A program made the translations under genes and the position numbers. Positions 48,825 through 56,586 of a stretch of DNA of 64,000 bases are shown here, piece after piece; position 1 is the stretch's first letter, and each line of letters opens with the position of its first letter. Origin of the DNA: Ferrimonas marina (lineage in GTDB: Bacteria > Pseudomonadota > Gammaproteobacteria > Enterobacterales > Shewanellaceae); the NCBI RefSeq assembly GCF_900129905.1, contig NZ_FQXG01000003.1, positions 177,771 through 241,770 of the forward strand, written 5' to 3'. The notes beneath the pieces are model-generated. The model worked only from the letters and a program-made list of their open reading frames with translations. It did not search any database and was not told the DNA's origin.

Positions 48825-49211
48825 ATGGCTAAGCTTTGGTTAGTTTCGAGTTTTAAGGATCTGGGTATGGAAATGCGTGACATGCTGCAGTTCGTTGCGG
48901 TGCTACTAGCCCTTATTTCTCTTGTATGGCAGCAGCGGAGATTGGTGTTGGAGGGGGACAGAAAAGAGAAGAGGGTTGAGACTAAGCTGCGTATTTTCTA
49001 TGTGCTGTCTGGCGCTTCTGGTGATTTGACCGAGGACCAGATAATTAAGGAGTTGGAACGGGGTCATCCACTGAGGGATGTGGATAGGATAGAGATCCGC
49101 AAGTCTCTGTATGAGATGCTCAAGGACGAAACTATCCGGTTTACCAGGGCGAAAAAATACAAGCCGCGGCGCCGGTCATGCACTGGGGGAGACGAAAACA
49201 GTAGTGGTTAG
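48825..49211 (+). CDS. Hypothetical membrane-anchored winged-helix-like protein, 128 aa
   Basis: One hydrophobic helix (DMLQFVAVLLALISLVWQQ, residues about 19-37) followed by a basic linker and residues 60-110 with LTEDQIIKELERGHPLRDVD and IEIRKSLYEMLKDE, which look like a small winged helix. An ATG at 48867 is an alternative start. Its 3' end overlaps the opposite AbiEi-like gene by 36 bp. Confidence 0.55.
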   Translation: MAKLWLVSSFKDLGMEMRDMLQFVAVLLALISLVWQQRRLVLEGDRKEKRVETKLRIFYVLSGASGDLTEDQIIKELERGHPLRDVDRIEIRKSLYEMLKDETIRFTRAKKYKPRRRSCTGGDENSSG

Positions 49212-49733
49212 CATTTCTTCGTCTACCATGTGCAGGTTCCTGCCAACGCGCTTTAAGTCCCGCCACGCCACTTGCTTGGTTGCGATCTTCAATGGCCGCC
49301 CGGTATCAACAGCTCCTTGAAGCAGCTGTGCCAAGGGGCGGTTGGTGTGCACAAACTCAATGGTCCCAAAGGGAGTCTTGTATTCTCCGCTGCGCCCGGT
49401 AGTCATCACTGTAATGCGGCCCATCGGGATTTGAGAGATAACCCCGTACTCCGATAAAGCTGACTCCAAGCTAATATAATTATACTCCCCGCGGCGCATC
49501 GAGCGCGCAACATACTCCAGCGTGTGCAGGCCAAAGGACTTGGATTTGGTGAACACGTACACACCTTTAACGGCACGCGTTAATACACCGGTTTTTACCA
49601 GTGCATTAATTTTAGTCTGCAGGTGCCGGGGCCGGTGTTCGCCAAGGACCATGCCAAGGTCACGTTTGGTGTAGACATGGCGGCCGTGCTTATCGAACTG
49701 GGCCAGGCGGGTCCAGCTGTCAGTTGTGGTCAT
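49176..49733 (-). CDS. AbiEi-like antitoxin/transcriptional repressor, 185 aa
   Basis: The N-terminal 70 residues are a winged helix of the type IV antitoxin AbiEi pattern (LQTKINALVKTGVLTRAVKG then VYVF), followed by YNYISLESALSEYGVISQIP and ITVMTTGRSGEYKTPFGTIE, which also match the family. AbiEi proteins repress their operon and neutralise a nucleotidyltransferase toxin AbiEii. No AbiEii gene is adjacent; the nucleotidyltransferase at 16718-17716 is 32 kb away. Four 22-bp repeats lie upstream (49888-49965), a probable binding site. Confidence 0.8.
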   Translation of the reverse strand: MTTTDSWTRLAQFDKHGRHVYTKRDLGMVLGEHRPRHLQTKINALVKTGVLTRAVKGVYVFTKSKSFGLHTLEYVARSMRRGEYNYISLESALSEYGVISQIPMGRITVMTTGRSGEYKTPFGTIEFVHTNRPLAQLLQGAVDTGRPLKIATKQVAWRDLKRVGRNLHMVDEEMLTTTVFVSPSA

Positions 49734-50070
49734 CGTGTATCCCTATCTGTACACAAAGACACCATAGCAATGTCTTTCTGTAGAGTTAAAGTGTGTTGCA
49801 CAAGGTCACAAGCGCATCGTGAGGCCCCTGGGGTCCCTAGTTGGGATGTGTGTGATGTACCCATCATAACTGGTGGCGGAGTTGCATAACGGATAGTGGT
49901 CATGATGATCACGGATAGCGCCGGTGTGATAACGGATAACGGGGGTGGTGATCACGGATAGCGGGGGGGGACGTGGAGAGTGGGGGGGGAACGCGGAGAG
50001 TGGGGGGGGCGTGCCCCGGTTACTGTCGCGCGTTCAGTCTGCTGTCGGGCTTCGTTTGCTGGGTTGGGTC
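49734..50070. other. Noncoding interval with two repeat types
   Basis: About 340 bp holding the 22-bp ACGGATA repeats and, after them, two 20-bp copies of ACGYGGAGAGTGGGGGGG (49971 and 49991). No gene. Confidence 0.6.
49888..49965. promoter_or_regulatory. Four 22-bp ACGGATA repeats upstream of the AbiEi-like gene
   Basis: Copies of ACGGATA start at 49889, 49911, 49932 and 49954 (22, 21, 22 bp apart, two helical turns), each within a TGATMACGGATARCG-like unit. The array lies about 155 bp upstream of the leftward AbiEi-like start, suited to repressor binding. Confidence 0.72.
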
Positions 50071-50904
50071 CTAACCTTGAATGTTGATGCCCAGGTACAG
50101 GGCGACTATCAGGCCCACCACAAAAGCGATGCTGATGGAGGCAAAGGTGCCGGCCATTACGTACTCCGTAAATCGGCGATCGTGCTTGTCTCTTAAGTCA
50201 CCAAAGCGGAAGACCGACTTAGCTGCCAACACAAAGCCGACACCGGCCAGTTGATTGGCCAGTATGAAGGTGACGATGAGTCCACGCTCCATGTAGCCGA
50301 TGTATTCACCGGCAGATTCCAGGGAGTGGCTGGCCTCCGCGTTTGGCTCCGCCGCTGGTTCGGCGCCGGCCGCCACCTGCGGCGTGTTGGTTTCTGTTTC
50401 GCCTGGTGCCTTATTTGACTCCAGGGCGGCTGACCATCGGTCGAGCATGGTGGCGATCAGTACAGAGGCGGGTTTGAGCACCAGCAGGTAGCCGATAAAG
50501 ATGGTGATGAATTTGGCGTCCACTTTGGCCAATAGTGCCTTTACGACCTGTAGCGACGATTGCTCTGTGAGTAGGGCCCAAAGGACGAACAACACGAGCA
50601 GATGAACCGCCTGGTCTATCAGGAGCCAAAGCAGCGGTTTGCCAATTTGATGGGACTTGATGACATCCATGACAAAGTGCGTCACGACCACTGCCAGGAC
50701 AGCAAATGCGGTGGCCGGAACCGTTCCGATGTACAGGGCAACGATGGTGCCGGTTAGCGCCCCGTGGACCGCCACGTGGGCCAAAAGCCATTTGGACTGT
50801 GCGTTGTGCTCATTGCGGTCATCAACCCACCGTTTGGGCTGCAGGTAATAGTCACCAACGATGTGGCCTATCACCAGCCAGAGCAGCAGCATCGGTTCAC
50901 TCAT
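50071..50904 (-). CDS. DUF3307 membrane protein, 277 aa
   Basis: The N-terminus LLWLVIGHIVGDYYLQPKRW and the following HAVxH-like segment (LLAHVAVHGALTGT) are the DUF3307 signature with its conserved Gly-His, Asp and Gln. Several transmembrane helices follow, a central acidic linker (PGETETNTPQ), then more helices. It overlaps the SatD-like gene by 8 bp; this pairing is found in many genomes, but the function is unknown. Confidence 0.86.
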   Translation of the reverse strand: MSEPMLLLWLVIGHIVGDYYLQPKRWVDDRNEHNAQSKWLLAHVAVHGALTGTIVALYIGTVPATAFAVLAVVVTHFVMDVIKSHQIGKPLLWLLIDQAVHLLVLFVLWALLTEQSSLQVVKALLAKVDAKFITIFIGYLLVLKPASVLIATMLDRWSAALESNKAPGETETNTPQVAAGAEPAAEPNAEASHSLESAGEYIGYMERGLIVTFILANQLAGVGFVLAAKSVFRFGDLRDKHDRRFTEYVMAGTFASISIAFVVGLIVALYLGINIQG

Positions 50905-51571
50905 CGGTGGCCTCCCCGGCCGGCGTGCCGGCCCAGAAAATGGGGTTCATAAGTTGCCGTTGGTACAGGGCCAGGGTGGCATCAATGAGGTGGGCATCTG
51001 CTCTGCGTAGTGCTTGAGAGACGCCGCTGCGGCTGAGGTCCAGGTTTTTTCCCAGTTCTTCGTGGGTCAGGTTGGGGTGCATCAATCGCTCCAGCATCAC
51101 CTTGGCGGCTTTGGTTTTCAAATTGCTGATCAGCAGGTCCAGGTGACTCAGTGTCACTGAAAAAATCTCTTCCAGATCCGGTGAGCTGCAGGCAAATGCC
51201 AGTCGTTCGGCGTCCATTGCATCCAGGGCTCTGCCGGACAGAACGAACACAGCACCCTGGCTGCTGCCCACGGTCTCATCTAAGGCAGCGCCTTCCCCAA
51301 CAGCGAGTGCCAAGCGGGCGTCGCTTTGGCCGTTCTGCGTTTTGAGCGAACGCAGCGCGAGTCGGAACAGTACACTGATGACCAGCCCGTCTCTCGGGTT
51401 AGGACAGTGGAGCTGGAAGGAATCGCCCCGGCTGAGCTCACCAAAGGTGTTGTAGCGCTCCTGGCAGTGAGCAATGACGCGTTTGAGTGTGCTCAGTACC
51501 GTGCCGCTGTCTTCGGGGCTCAGGGACTGAGACCGTACAACATCGCCGGTGATGACGGCTGAGATGGCCAT
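50897..51571 (-). CDS. satD: SatD-family protein, 224 aa
   Basis: MAISAVITGDVVRSQSLSPE is the typical SatD opening (ITGDIVxSR), followed by a nucleotide-cyclase-like core (ELSRGDSFQLHC). Residues 160-205 are a helix-turn-helix (LTHEELGKNLDLSRSGVSQA), so it may bind its own promoter. It is translationally coupled to DUF3307. Two 18-bp palindromes lie upstream (51593-51639). Role in the host unknown; SatD was named from Streptococcus acid tolerance genes. Confidence 0.83.
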   Translation of the reverse strand: MAISAVITGDVVRSQSLSPEDSGTVLSTLKRVIAHCQERYNTFGELSRGDSFQLHCPNPRDGLVISVLFRLALRSLKTQNGQSDARLALAVGEGAALDETVGSSQGAVFVLSGRALDAMDAERLAFACSSPDLEEIFSVTLSHLDLLISNLKTKAAKVMLERLMHPNLTHEELGKNLDLSRSGVSQALRRADAHLIDATLALYQRQLMNPIFWAGTPAGEATDE

Positions 51572-51592
51572 GGTATCTCCCTATGATGGCAG

Positions 51593-51639
51593 GTGATGCT
51601 TTTACATCACATAGTGGGATTGTGACATAAAAGCGTCAC
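51593..51639 (-). promoter_or_regulatory. Paired 18-bp operators upstream of satD
   Basis: GTGATGCTTTTACATCAC (51593-51610) and GTGACATAAAAGCGTCAC (51622-51639): palindromic, 29 bp apart start to start, directly before the satD start at 51571. The same pair with the same spacing occurs at 57129-57175. Confidence 0.82.
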
Positions 51640-51767
51640 GTCGCTCAACCAGGTGCCCTTTCTCGGTGGCCGGAAGCGGGATCTTTTGTTGCCTCACTAG
51701 TCCCTTGCGGATAGTCTCGGTGTGTTGATTGTTGGCCGCCTGGTTGCGGCTGCGCAGGGAGTGAGTG

Positions 51768-52199
51768 ATGGAACAGGGAATTCGGCCGTGTCCGATCCCG
51801 CAGTGCGGAAGCGTGGATGTGGTGATCAGGCGGAGCCTGTGCGGGGATGCATGGGTGGTCTGCGATGGCTGTGGCTCAACAGGCCCGGTGGTTGAGTACA
51901 GCCAGGTGTTGTGCAATGCGCGTGTCCGCCAGCTGGCGGTCGAACGCTGGGCCGCAGTGGGGGATCTGATCGCAGCCAACAATCGCATCGACATAGAGCA
52001 GGGCTGGGTTCAGCAAGCGCGTCAATTGCTGATGGGCCCGGAACTGCGGGATGCATCCGAAGAGATGCGCAAACTGCTGTTGCTGACAGTGGCAGCCGGT
52101 GTCCAGGGGATGACGTTGGATGATGTTGCCGATGCCCTGGGCGTAACGCCGGAATTAAAGAACCAGATCTTGGGCGAACAAGAAGGAGAATTACAGTGA
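51768..52199 (+). CDS. Lar-like zinc-ribbon protein 1, 143 aa
   Basis: Residues 6-45, CPIPQCGSVDVVIR then WVVCDGCGSTGPVVEY, follow the Lar restriction-alleviation ribbon layout (CPxCGx with WVxCxxCGxxGP). Lar proteins of lambdoid prophages modify type I restriction-modification behaviour. The C-terminal 100 residues are helical with an HTH-like TLDDVADALGVTPELKNQIL. GTG at 51765 or ATG at 51768. Overlaps its paralogue by 4 bp. Confidence 0.72.
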   Translation: MEQGIRPCPIPQCGSVDVVIRRSLCGDAWVVCDGCGSTGPVVEYSQVLCNARVRQLAVERWAAVGDLIAANNRIDIEQGWVQQARQLLMGPELRDASEEMRKLLLLTVAAGVQGMTLDDVADALGVTPELKNQILGEQEGELQ

Positions 52200-52555
52200 G
52201 CGCCAAGCCAACGATTGCACCGTGTTTTGTGCCGGGCTGCGAAAGCGACCGGGTTGATCTGCAGGTCAACAATGAGGGGGGTACCTGGGTGGCCTGCCAA
52301 AGTTGTGGCTGTATGGGCCCGATGGTTTACGAGGATGAGGCCTTTGAGGGGATCACTGGTGCTGAGAGGGCAGCCGGCGAGTGGGCGCAATATCGGGCGC
52401 GGGCCCTGGCGGTAATGCAGGACCCTCAGCTAATGCACGGTCTGCTGCAGGTCGGCGTTGCGGCCAATGCAAGCTCGGTCAGCGTTCTCGACCTGCTGAT
52501 GGGCTGGGCTGAGAGTGAGCAGGGCAAGGACCATATTGTCAGGCTTCTGGGGTGA
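52196..52555 (+). CDS. Lar-like zinc-ribbon protein 2, 119 aa
   Basis: Same ribbon as the preceding gene: CFVPGCESDRVDLQ then TWVACQSCGCMGPMVYED, indicating tandem duplication and divergence. The remainder is helical. Start overlaps the previous stop (GTGAGC), so the two are coupled. Anti-restriction activity is inference from the ribbon alone. Confidence 0.72.
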   Translation: MSAKPTIAPCFVPGCESDRVDLQVNNEGGTWVACQSCGCMGPMVYEDEAFEGITGAERAAGEWAQYRARALAVMQDPQLMHGLLQVGVAANASSVSVLDLLMGWAESEQGKDHIVRLLG

Positions 52556-52560
52556 CCGTC

Positions 52561-52917
52561 ATGGAAGAGTTTGACGCTAAGCAGGTGGTGGTGGATGCCA
52601 TTGACCGGGAGATCCAGGCCCGGGTTCTGAGGCTGTGCCGGGTCAATGAGGACTTAGATCTGCTCCAGTTGCCGGTCGTGGGTGGTGATGTGGACGCCTT
52701 GATGGCCTGTGTGCCAGCCGCCAAAGAGTCGCTAGGGGTTTCTGAGGCTTTGGCGGCGACTGCCGTGGCGGGTAGTGAGTTGGAGCAGCATCGTGACGAA
52801 GAAGAGGCCGAATTGGTGCAGGGCCGCGACCGGTTGATGCAAGAGATCGGGCTGCTGCAGACGGAGCGGATGCTAATAGCGCAGCGCTACGCAGAACAGG
52901 CTATCTCATACGACTAG
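52561..52917 (+). CDS. Hypothetical coiled-coil protein, 118 aa
   Basis: MEEFDAKQVVVDAIDREIQA; largely helical, coiled coil at residues 75-110 (QHRDEEEAELVQGRDRLMQE). Third gene of the operon with the two Lar-like proteins. No family recognised. Confidence 0.65.
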   Translation: MEEFDAKQVVVDAIDREIQARVLRLCRVNEDLDLLQLPVVGGDVDALMACVPAAKESLGVSEALAATAVAGSELEQHRDEEEAELVQGRDRLMQEIGLLQTERMLIAQRYAEQAISYD

Positions 52918-52934
52918 GCTGCTCAGTTCCTGGG

Positions 52935-53963
52935 TTAGATCGGGACCGCCTCGAAAGTAAGCATGGCTTTGGCTCGGCTGTTGAAGCAACTGAGAACGGC
53001 CTCGACATGTTCGAGTGGCATAAAAGAGTCGCGGTAGGTTTGCTCAATGAGGTCCCGCTTGCTGATCAGGGCCTGAATCTGCGCCTTTATTAGTGCTGGT
53101 TTCAGGCCAAGGCCCTCGCCGAACTCAATAAAGTCGGCGCCTATGTACTGCCCAAACTCGGTGTTGAACCCTGAGGCCAGCTCTTTTCCGCCTTCCTCTT
53201 TGATAAGGAGGGGGAGCGCCAGGTAGCAGGATTGGAAGTACTCTGGGTAGGGTGCAACACTGACGAAGTCGTAGACAGGCGCGAGGCGGTCTCTGGGGCC
53301 TTCGAGGATCCCAAAGTTACGCAGGTGAGCGTCATTGTTGCCTAGCAAATAGGACAGCGCTACTCGCCCGAAGTAATCCAGGCGGCTTTTTATTCCACGG
53401 TCGACATGCTCCATGATGAACTGGCCAACTTGCTCATAGCTGACGTACTGCTCTCCGTCGTCCCGGGTTTTCCCAAACTTCTCCTTGATGCCCATGCTGC
53501 CGTCCATTTGGACCTGGTGCAGCGGCTTACCCTGATCGTCCCTGTCGTAGCGCTTAATCACGTAGGTCAGTTCGACGGCTTGCTCATCGACCGGTGGGAA
53601 TTCAAGGAGGCCGTTGGGGGGTACCTCAAAGCCCAGCCGGTGCATCACCACCATGGTGGCGTGTTCGTTCTCGGCTAGGTGGGGAAAGTCTTTCGGTGAG
53701 GGCTTGAGGATGTGGGACCCCTGACTCTTGATCACGTTAAAGCGGTCGTCATCAACCACCAGCTGCAGCTTGGGCTGGAATCCGGAGATACTCATTCCGG
53801 TGGTTTCTTTTGGCAGTTGGTGCTCGAAGGCCCGTTGGTCAAACGGAAGGCGTGGCGAAACACCGGCCTTGCCCGCCAGTGTCTTCAGCGCCTTATTGGA
53901 GTACCCAGCCTGTTGTTCTGCGGGTTTGGTCAGTGGGTCAAGGGTGATTTTACAGTGGCTCAC
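52935..53963 (-). CDS. hipT: HipT kinase toxin of a HipBST system
   Basis: 342 aa from GTG 53963 (GGGGAGCG upstream), lacking the N-terminal subdomain of full HipA. GMSISGFQPKLQLVVD at residues 56-70 is the Gly-rich loop with the SIS motif (Ser58 and Ser60) known for autophosphorylation in E. coli HipT. Catalytic loop VALSYLLGNNDAHLRNFGIL and LAPVYDFVSV are intact, so an active kinase is expected. E. coli HipT phosphorylates tryptophanyl-tRNA synthetase; the target here is inferred only. The start overlaps hipS by 14 bp; operon order hipB-hipS-hipT as in E. coli O127. Confidence 0.9.
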   Translation of the reverse strand: MSHCKITLDPLTKPAEQQAGYSNKALKTLAGKAGVSPRLPFDQRAFEHQLPKETTGMSISGFQPKLQLVVDDDRFNVIKSQGSHILKPSPKDFPHLAENEHATMVVMHRLGFEVPPNGLLEFPPVDEQAVELTYVIKRYDRDDQGKPLHQVQMDGSMGIKEKFGKTRDDGEQYVSYEQVGQFIMEHVDRGIKSRLDYFGRVALSYLLGNNDAHLRNFGILEGPRDRLAPVYDFVSVAPYPEYFQSCYLALPLLIKEEGGKELASGFNTEFGQYIGADFIEFGEGLGLKPALIKAQIQALISKRDLIEQTYRDSFMPLEHVEAVLSCFNSRAKAMLTFEAVPI

Positions 53964-54279
53964 GTTGTTCGCTCCCCAGTGGCCGCAGCTGTACGGCGCC
54001 AATCAAGTTTTCGCCATTGGCCAAAAGCAGGCCAAGCAGGTCTCGTTCGTCGATGCGCTGATGGGCGCTGTAGCGCTTCTTCAGCCATCCTTCGGGCGCC
54101 AGGGAGCTGAAGTAAGGGAACAGCTCTGACGATTCAAACCGGCCCGTTTCGACGGGTAGGCTGATGGCGATAGGCCGGCCGCGGTAACCTGGCGAGTATT
54201 CGAAGGTGAAGCGCTCGTCGGTTTGAGAGAGTTTGCCGACAACGTGGCCGTGCAAAAGAACTTCTATTTCACGATGCAT
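53950..54279 (-). CDS. hipS: HipS antitoxin subunit
   Basis: 109 aa, equal to the N-subdomain 1 that HipT lacks: EVLLHGHVVGKLSQTDERFT, FEYSPGYRGRPIAISLPVET and FSSLAPEGWLKKRYSAHQRI, RDLLGLLLANGENLIGAVQL. In characterised HipBST systems HipS is the antitoxin that inhibits HipT. It overlaps hipB upstream by 16 bp and hipT downstream by 14 bp. Confidence 0.9.
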   Translation of the reverse strand: MHREIEVLLHGHVVGKLSQTDERFTFEYSPGYRGRPIAISLPVETGRFESSELFPYFSSLAPEGWLKKRYSAHQRIDERDLLGLLLANGENLIGAVQLRPLGSEQREPL

Positions 54280-54614
54280 ATTTTAAGGCCCAGCTCTGTG
54301 GCTATGGAGTGCAGGTTGCCGAATTTGGCACTGTCCGGATCTTTGATGATCCGACTCAGGGTCCTGCCGGGGATTTCGGTCTGCAGCGACAGCAGGCTTG
54401 ATTCAATACTGTCCTCTTCCATTCGCTCTTTGAGCAGTTGCCGAAGGTGGTCACCTGATTCGATCTCAACGAGGTTCTTGCTGGCAGAGGCCATGAAGTC
54501 GAGGTTGGACAGTGCTGTCCGTAGCGTATGCGCCTGGCTCTCGAGTTCCTGGAGCAGAGCCTGAGCCTTTTTGATGTCGTCAGTCTCGGGGCTTGGGAAT
54601 CTGCTTCTGGACAT
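54264..54614 (-). CDS. hipB: HipB-like HTH protein of HipBST
   Basis: 116 aa from the ATG at 54614 (GGAGGTCAC upstream). N-terminal coiled coil (KKAQALLQELESQAHTLRTA); residues 70-115 carry a helix-turn-helix (IPGRTLSRIIKDPDSAKFGN). In HipBST this protein boosts HipS and represses the operon. Six GCCA-N4-TGGC palindromes lie upstream. Confidence 0.82.
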   Translation of the reverse strand: MSRSRFPSPETDDIKKAQALLQELESQAHTLRTALSNLDFMASASKNLVEIESGDHLRQLLKERMEEDSIESSLLSLQTEIPGRTLSRIIKDPDSAKFGNLHSIATELGLKICIVK

Positions 54615-54627
54615 GTGACCTCCATGA

Positions 54628-54822
54628 GCCATTAATGGCGGGTTAAGGGTGCAGAAAGTAATTTAGCGCCAGAAATGGCTGATATCAACATCATAACGCC
54701 ATTTGTGGCGGTCTTGGCATGTTTTCATGATACAGGAAGCCATAAATGGCCAGCATGACACTGCGATAAGCCATAAGTGGCCGGGTGGTGTGCAATTGAG
54801 CTCTAAGTGCGCCACTTCTGGC
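54628..54822 (-). promoter_or_regulatory. Six phased GCCA-N4-TGGC operators of hipBST
   Basis: Palindromes GCCATTAATGGC (54628), GCCAGAAATGGC (54668), GCCATTTGTGGC (54698), GCCATAAATGGC (54739), GCCATAAGTGGC (54770) and GCCACTTCTGGC (54811). Start-to-start spacing alternates 40, 30, 41, 31, 41 bp, that is four and three helical turns, so all face the same side of the DNA. Confidence 0.88.
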
Positions 54823-55011
54823 ATTTAGCTTTGCGTGGTTAGAGTTTTTTTCTGCCTTGGGGGCTCAGGGTGGGTCTTGTGACTGCGGTCTATTGGGGGT
54901 CGCTTTGGGGGGAGGTTGCATGGTGGTAAGGTCTAGTAGGTGTGTATTTACAGAATCTTGCTGGGTTGCCGGCTTACTGTTTGGTAATGAGGCTTGTGGG
55001 GTGAGCTATTT

Positions 55012-56586
55012 ATGGGATTGAGGCCGGAGCACATTGGCAAGATTGGGGAGGCGGAGTTCGCTTCCTGGTGTGCTGAAGAGGGGATGACCTTTAACGGGTC
55101 TGTAATGGATGAGATGGGGTGGGACTACCTCGTTGAATACTATGGCGATGCATCCGCGGAGATCCATGATCGTTGTCGGCAGTTCAAGGTTCAGGTTAAA
55201 GCGAGCAGCGAACTGAAAGGGTCCATCCCGATCAAAGTCAGTAACCTCCATGCCCTGGCGTCAGATCCTTTGCCTGCTTTCATCGCTGTAATGCGGATCG
55301 GCGATAGCCGGCAGGTTGATCTTGCGTACCTGTTACACATAGACAGCGAGTTGGTCTCAAAGATTCTTGAGCGTTCCATGGGTTTGGAGGTGGCGGGTAA
55401 GCCGCTGAACAAAAGCACCCTGAGCTTGCCTTTGGTGGAGTCAGACAGGCTATCGGAAGTGGGTGGCGACTGTTTTAAGGGTGTGGTGGAGCGGGCAGTG
55501 GGCCCTTCCTTTTCTGACTACGTGAAGGCGAAGCAGCAGTGGTGCAGTCAGGCGGGTTTTGAGGAGGGTAGTGCATCTGTAGAACTGAAGGTGGAGGGGG
55601 AAGAGTTTTGCGCACAGTTGGTGGAAATGACGCTGGGCCATCATCGGGAGATCCGGTTTAGTGGTTCAGAGATGTCCAAGGTGCGTTTCGGACACAAATA
55701 TGAATCTCAGGGCAAGGGCCCGGGTGTGCTATCAATGGGGCGCGTTGCGCCATCGGGGCATGGGACTGTAAAACTAAAGTGTGGATACTCCCCGATGTCT
55801 GTTCCGGCCGACCTGTATGTGTCAACGATTGCGGGCGCTGATAGGCTAGCGTATCGAATTGATGGTCATTTCTTCGAGCTGGAGTCCAATCCGGCGAGAG
55901 GGAGCACTGGCCAAGGTTCGTTTACCGTCAAGGGGGACAACTCGGTACTGACTTTGCAGCAGCTGAAAACTGCTGTGCGGTTTACTTCCCGGTTGTGTGC
56001 CGGGCAGCGAAAATTGAGTTTTCGGGGTGGTAAGGGCGGGGAGGCGATTAGCTTTGACCTTGATCTGGCATCCGATCCGGTTGATTTCTCACACTGTACT
56101 GCGCGATTGGATGCATACCAGATCATCTTGGATCAGGCGGACGTCGACATGGAGCCGAGGTTCTCGCTAGATGATGCGTTTGGCCAATCGGTGTTGCCTG
56201 CAGCAGTGGCGGAACTGCTGTCCGGTGACGGTCGAGAGATCAAGTGTTCATTCTCTGTGGATGGTCAAGCGAGCACGCGGTTTGTCGGCAAAAGGGTTAA
56301 TTGTATCCATCGTTCGTCCTGTGATTTCGGCACTGCTGAGCTGGTCGTGGTGTTTGTGGTGACGGGAATTGCTGAGCAGGATGGTGCTAGTGGTTTGGTT
56401 GTTAAAGACAGGCGCGCACAGTTACTGGCTTGTTTGGTGCGTAGCGAAGTTTCAGGGGCTGTGCTGGAAGAACTCAAGGCAGTGGTTTCTGAGCGTATGG
56501 CGGACCTAAGCGGCGATTTGGTGGTCGATGGGGACCTGCAGAGTTGGACGGAGCAGGATGGTGAGCAGGCGGCAGCAGTCGGTTAA
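55012..56586 (+). CDS. PD-(D/E)XK nuclease-like protein, 524 aa
   Basis: Start at 55012. Residues 8-80 match a DUF4365-type nuclease fold: IGKIGEAEFASWCAEEGMTF, then EMGWDYLVEY with the acidic residue, and CRQFKVQVKASSE, the Q-x-K pair that closes the PD-(D/E)XK site. The rest (residues 100-524) is beta-rich and unrecognised. DUF4365 domains occur in defence genes; that function is inference. It follows the HipBST operators and diverges from hipB. Confidence 0.75.
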   Translation: MGLRPEHIGKIGEAEFASWCAEEGMTFNGSVMDEMGWDYLVEYYGDASAEIHDRCRQFKVQVKASSELKGSIPIKVSNLHALASDPLPAFIAVMRIGDSRQVDLAYLLHIDSELVSKILERSMGLEVAGKPLNKSTLSLPLVESDRLSEVGGDCFKGVVERAVGPSFSDYVKAKQQWCSQAGFEEGSASVELKVEGEEFCAQLVEMTLGHHREIRFSGSEMSKVRFGHKYESQGKGPGVLSMGRVAPSGHGTVKLKCGYSPMSVPADLYVSTIAGADRLAYRIDGHFFELESNPARGSTGQGSFTVKGDNSVLTLQQLKTAVRFTSRLCAGQRKLSFRGGKGGEAISFDLDLASDPVDFSHCTARLDAYQIILDQADVDMEPRFSLDDAFGQSVLPAAVAELLSGDGREIKCSFSVDGQASTRFVGKRVNCIHRSSCDFGTAELVVVFVVTGIAEQDGASGLVVKDRRAQLLACLVRSEVSGAVLEELKAVVSERMADLSGDLVVDGDLQSWTEQDGEQAAAVG

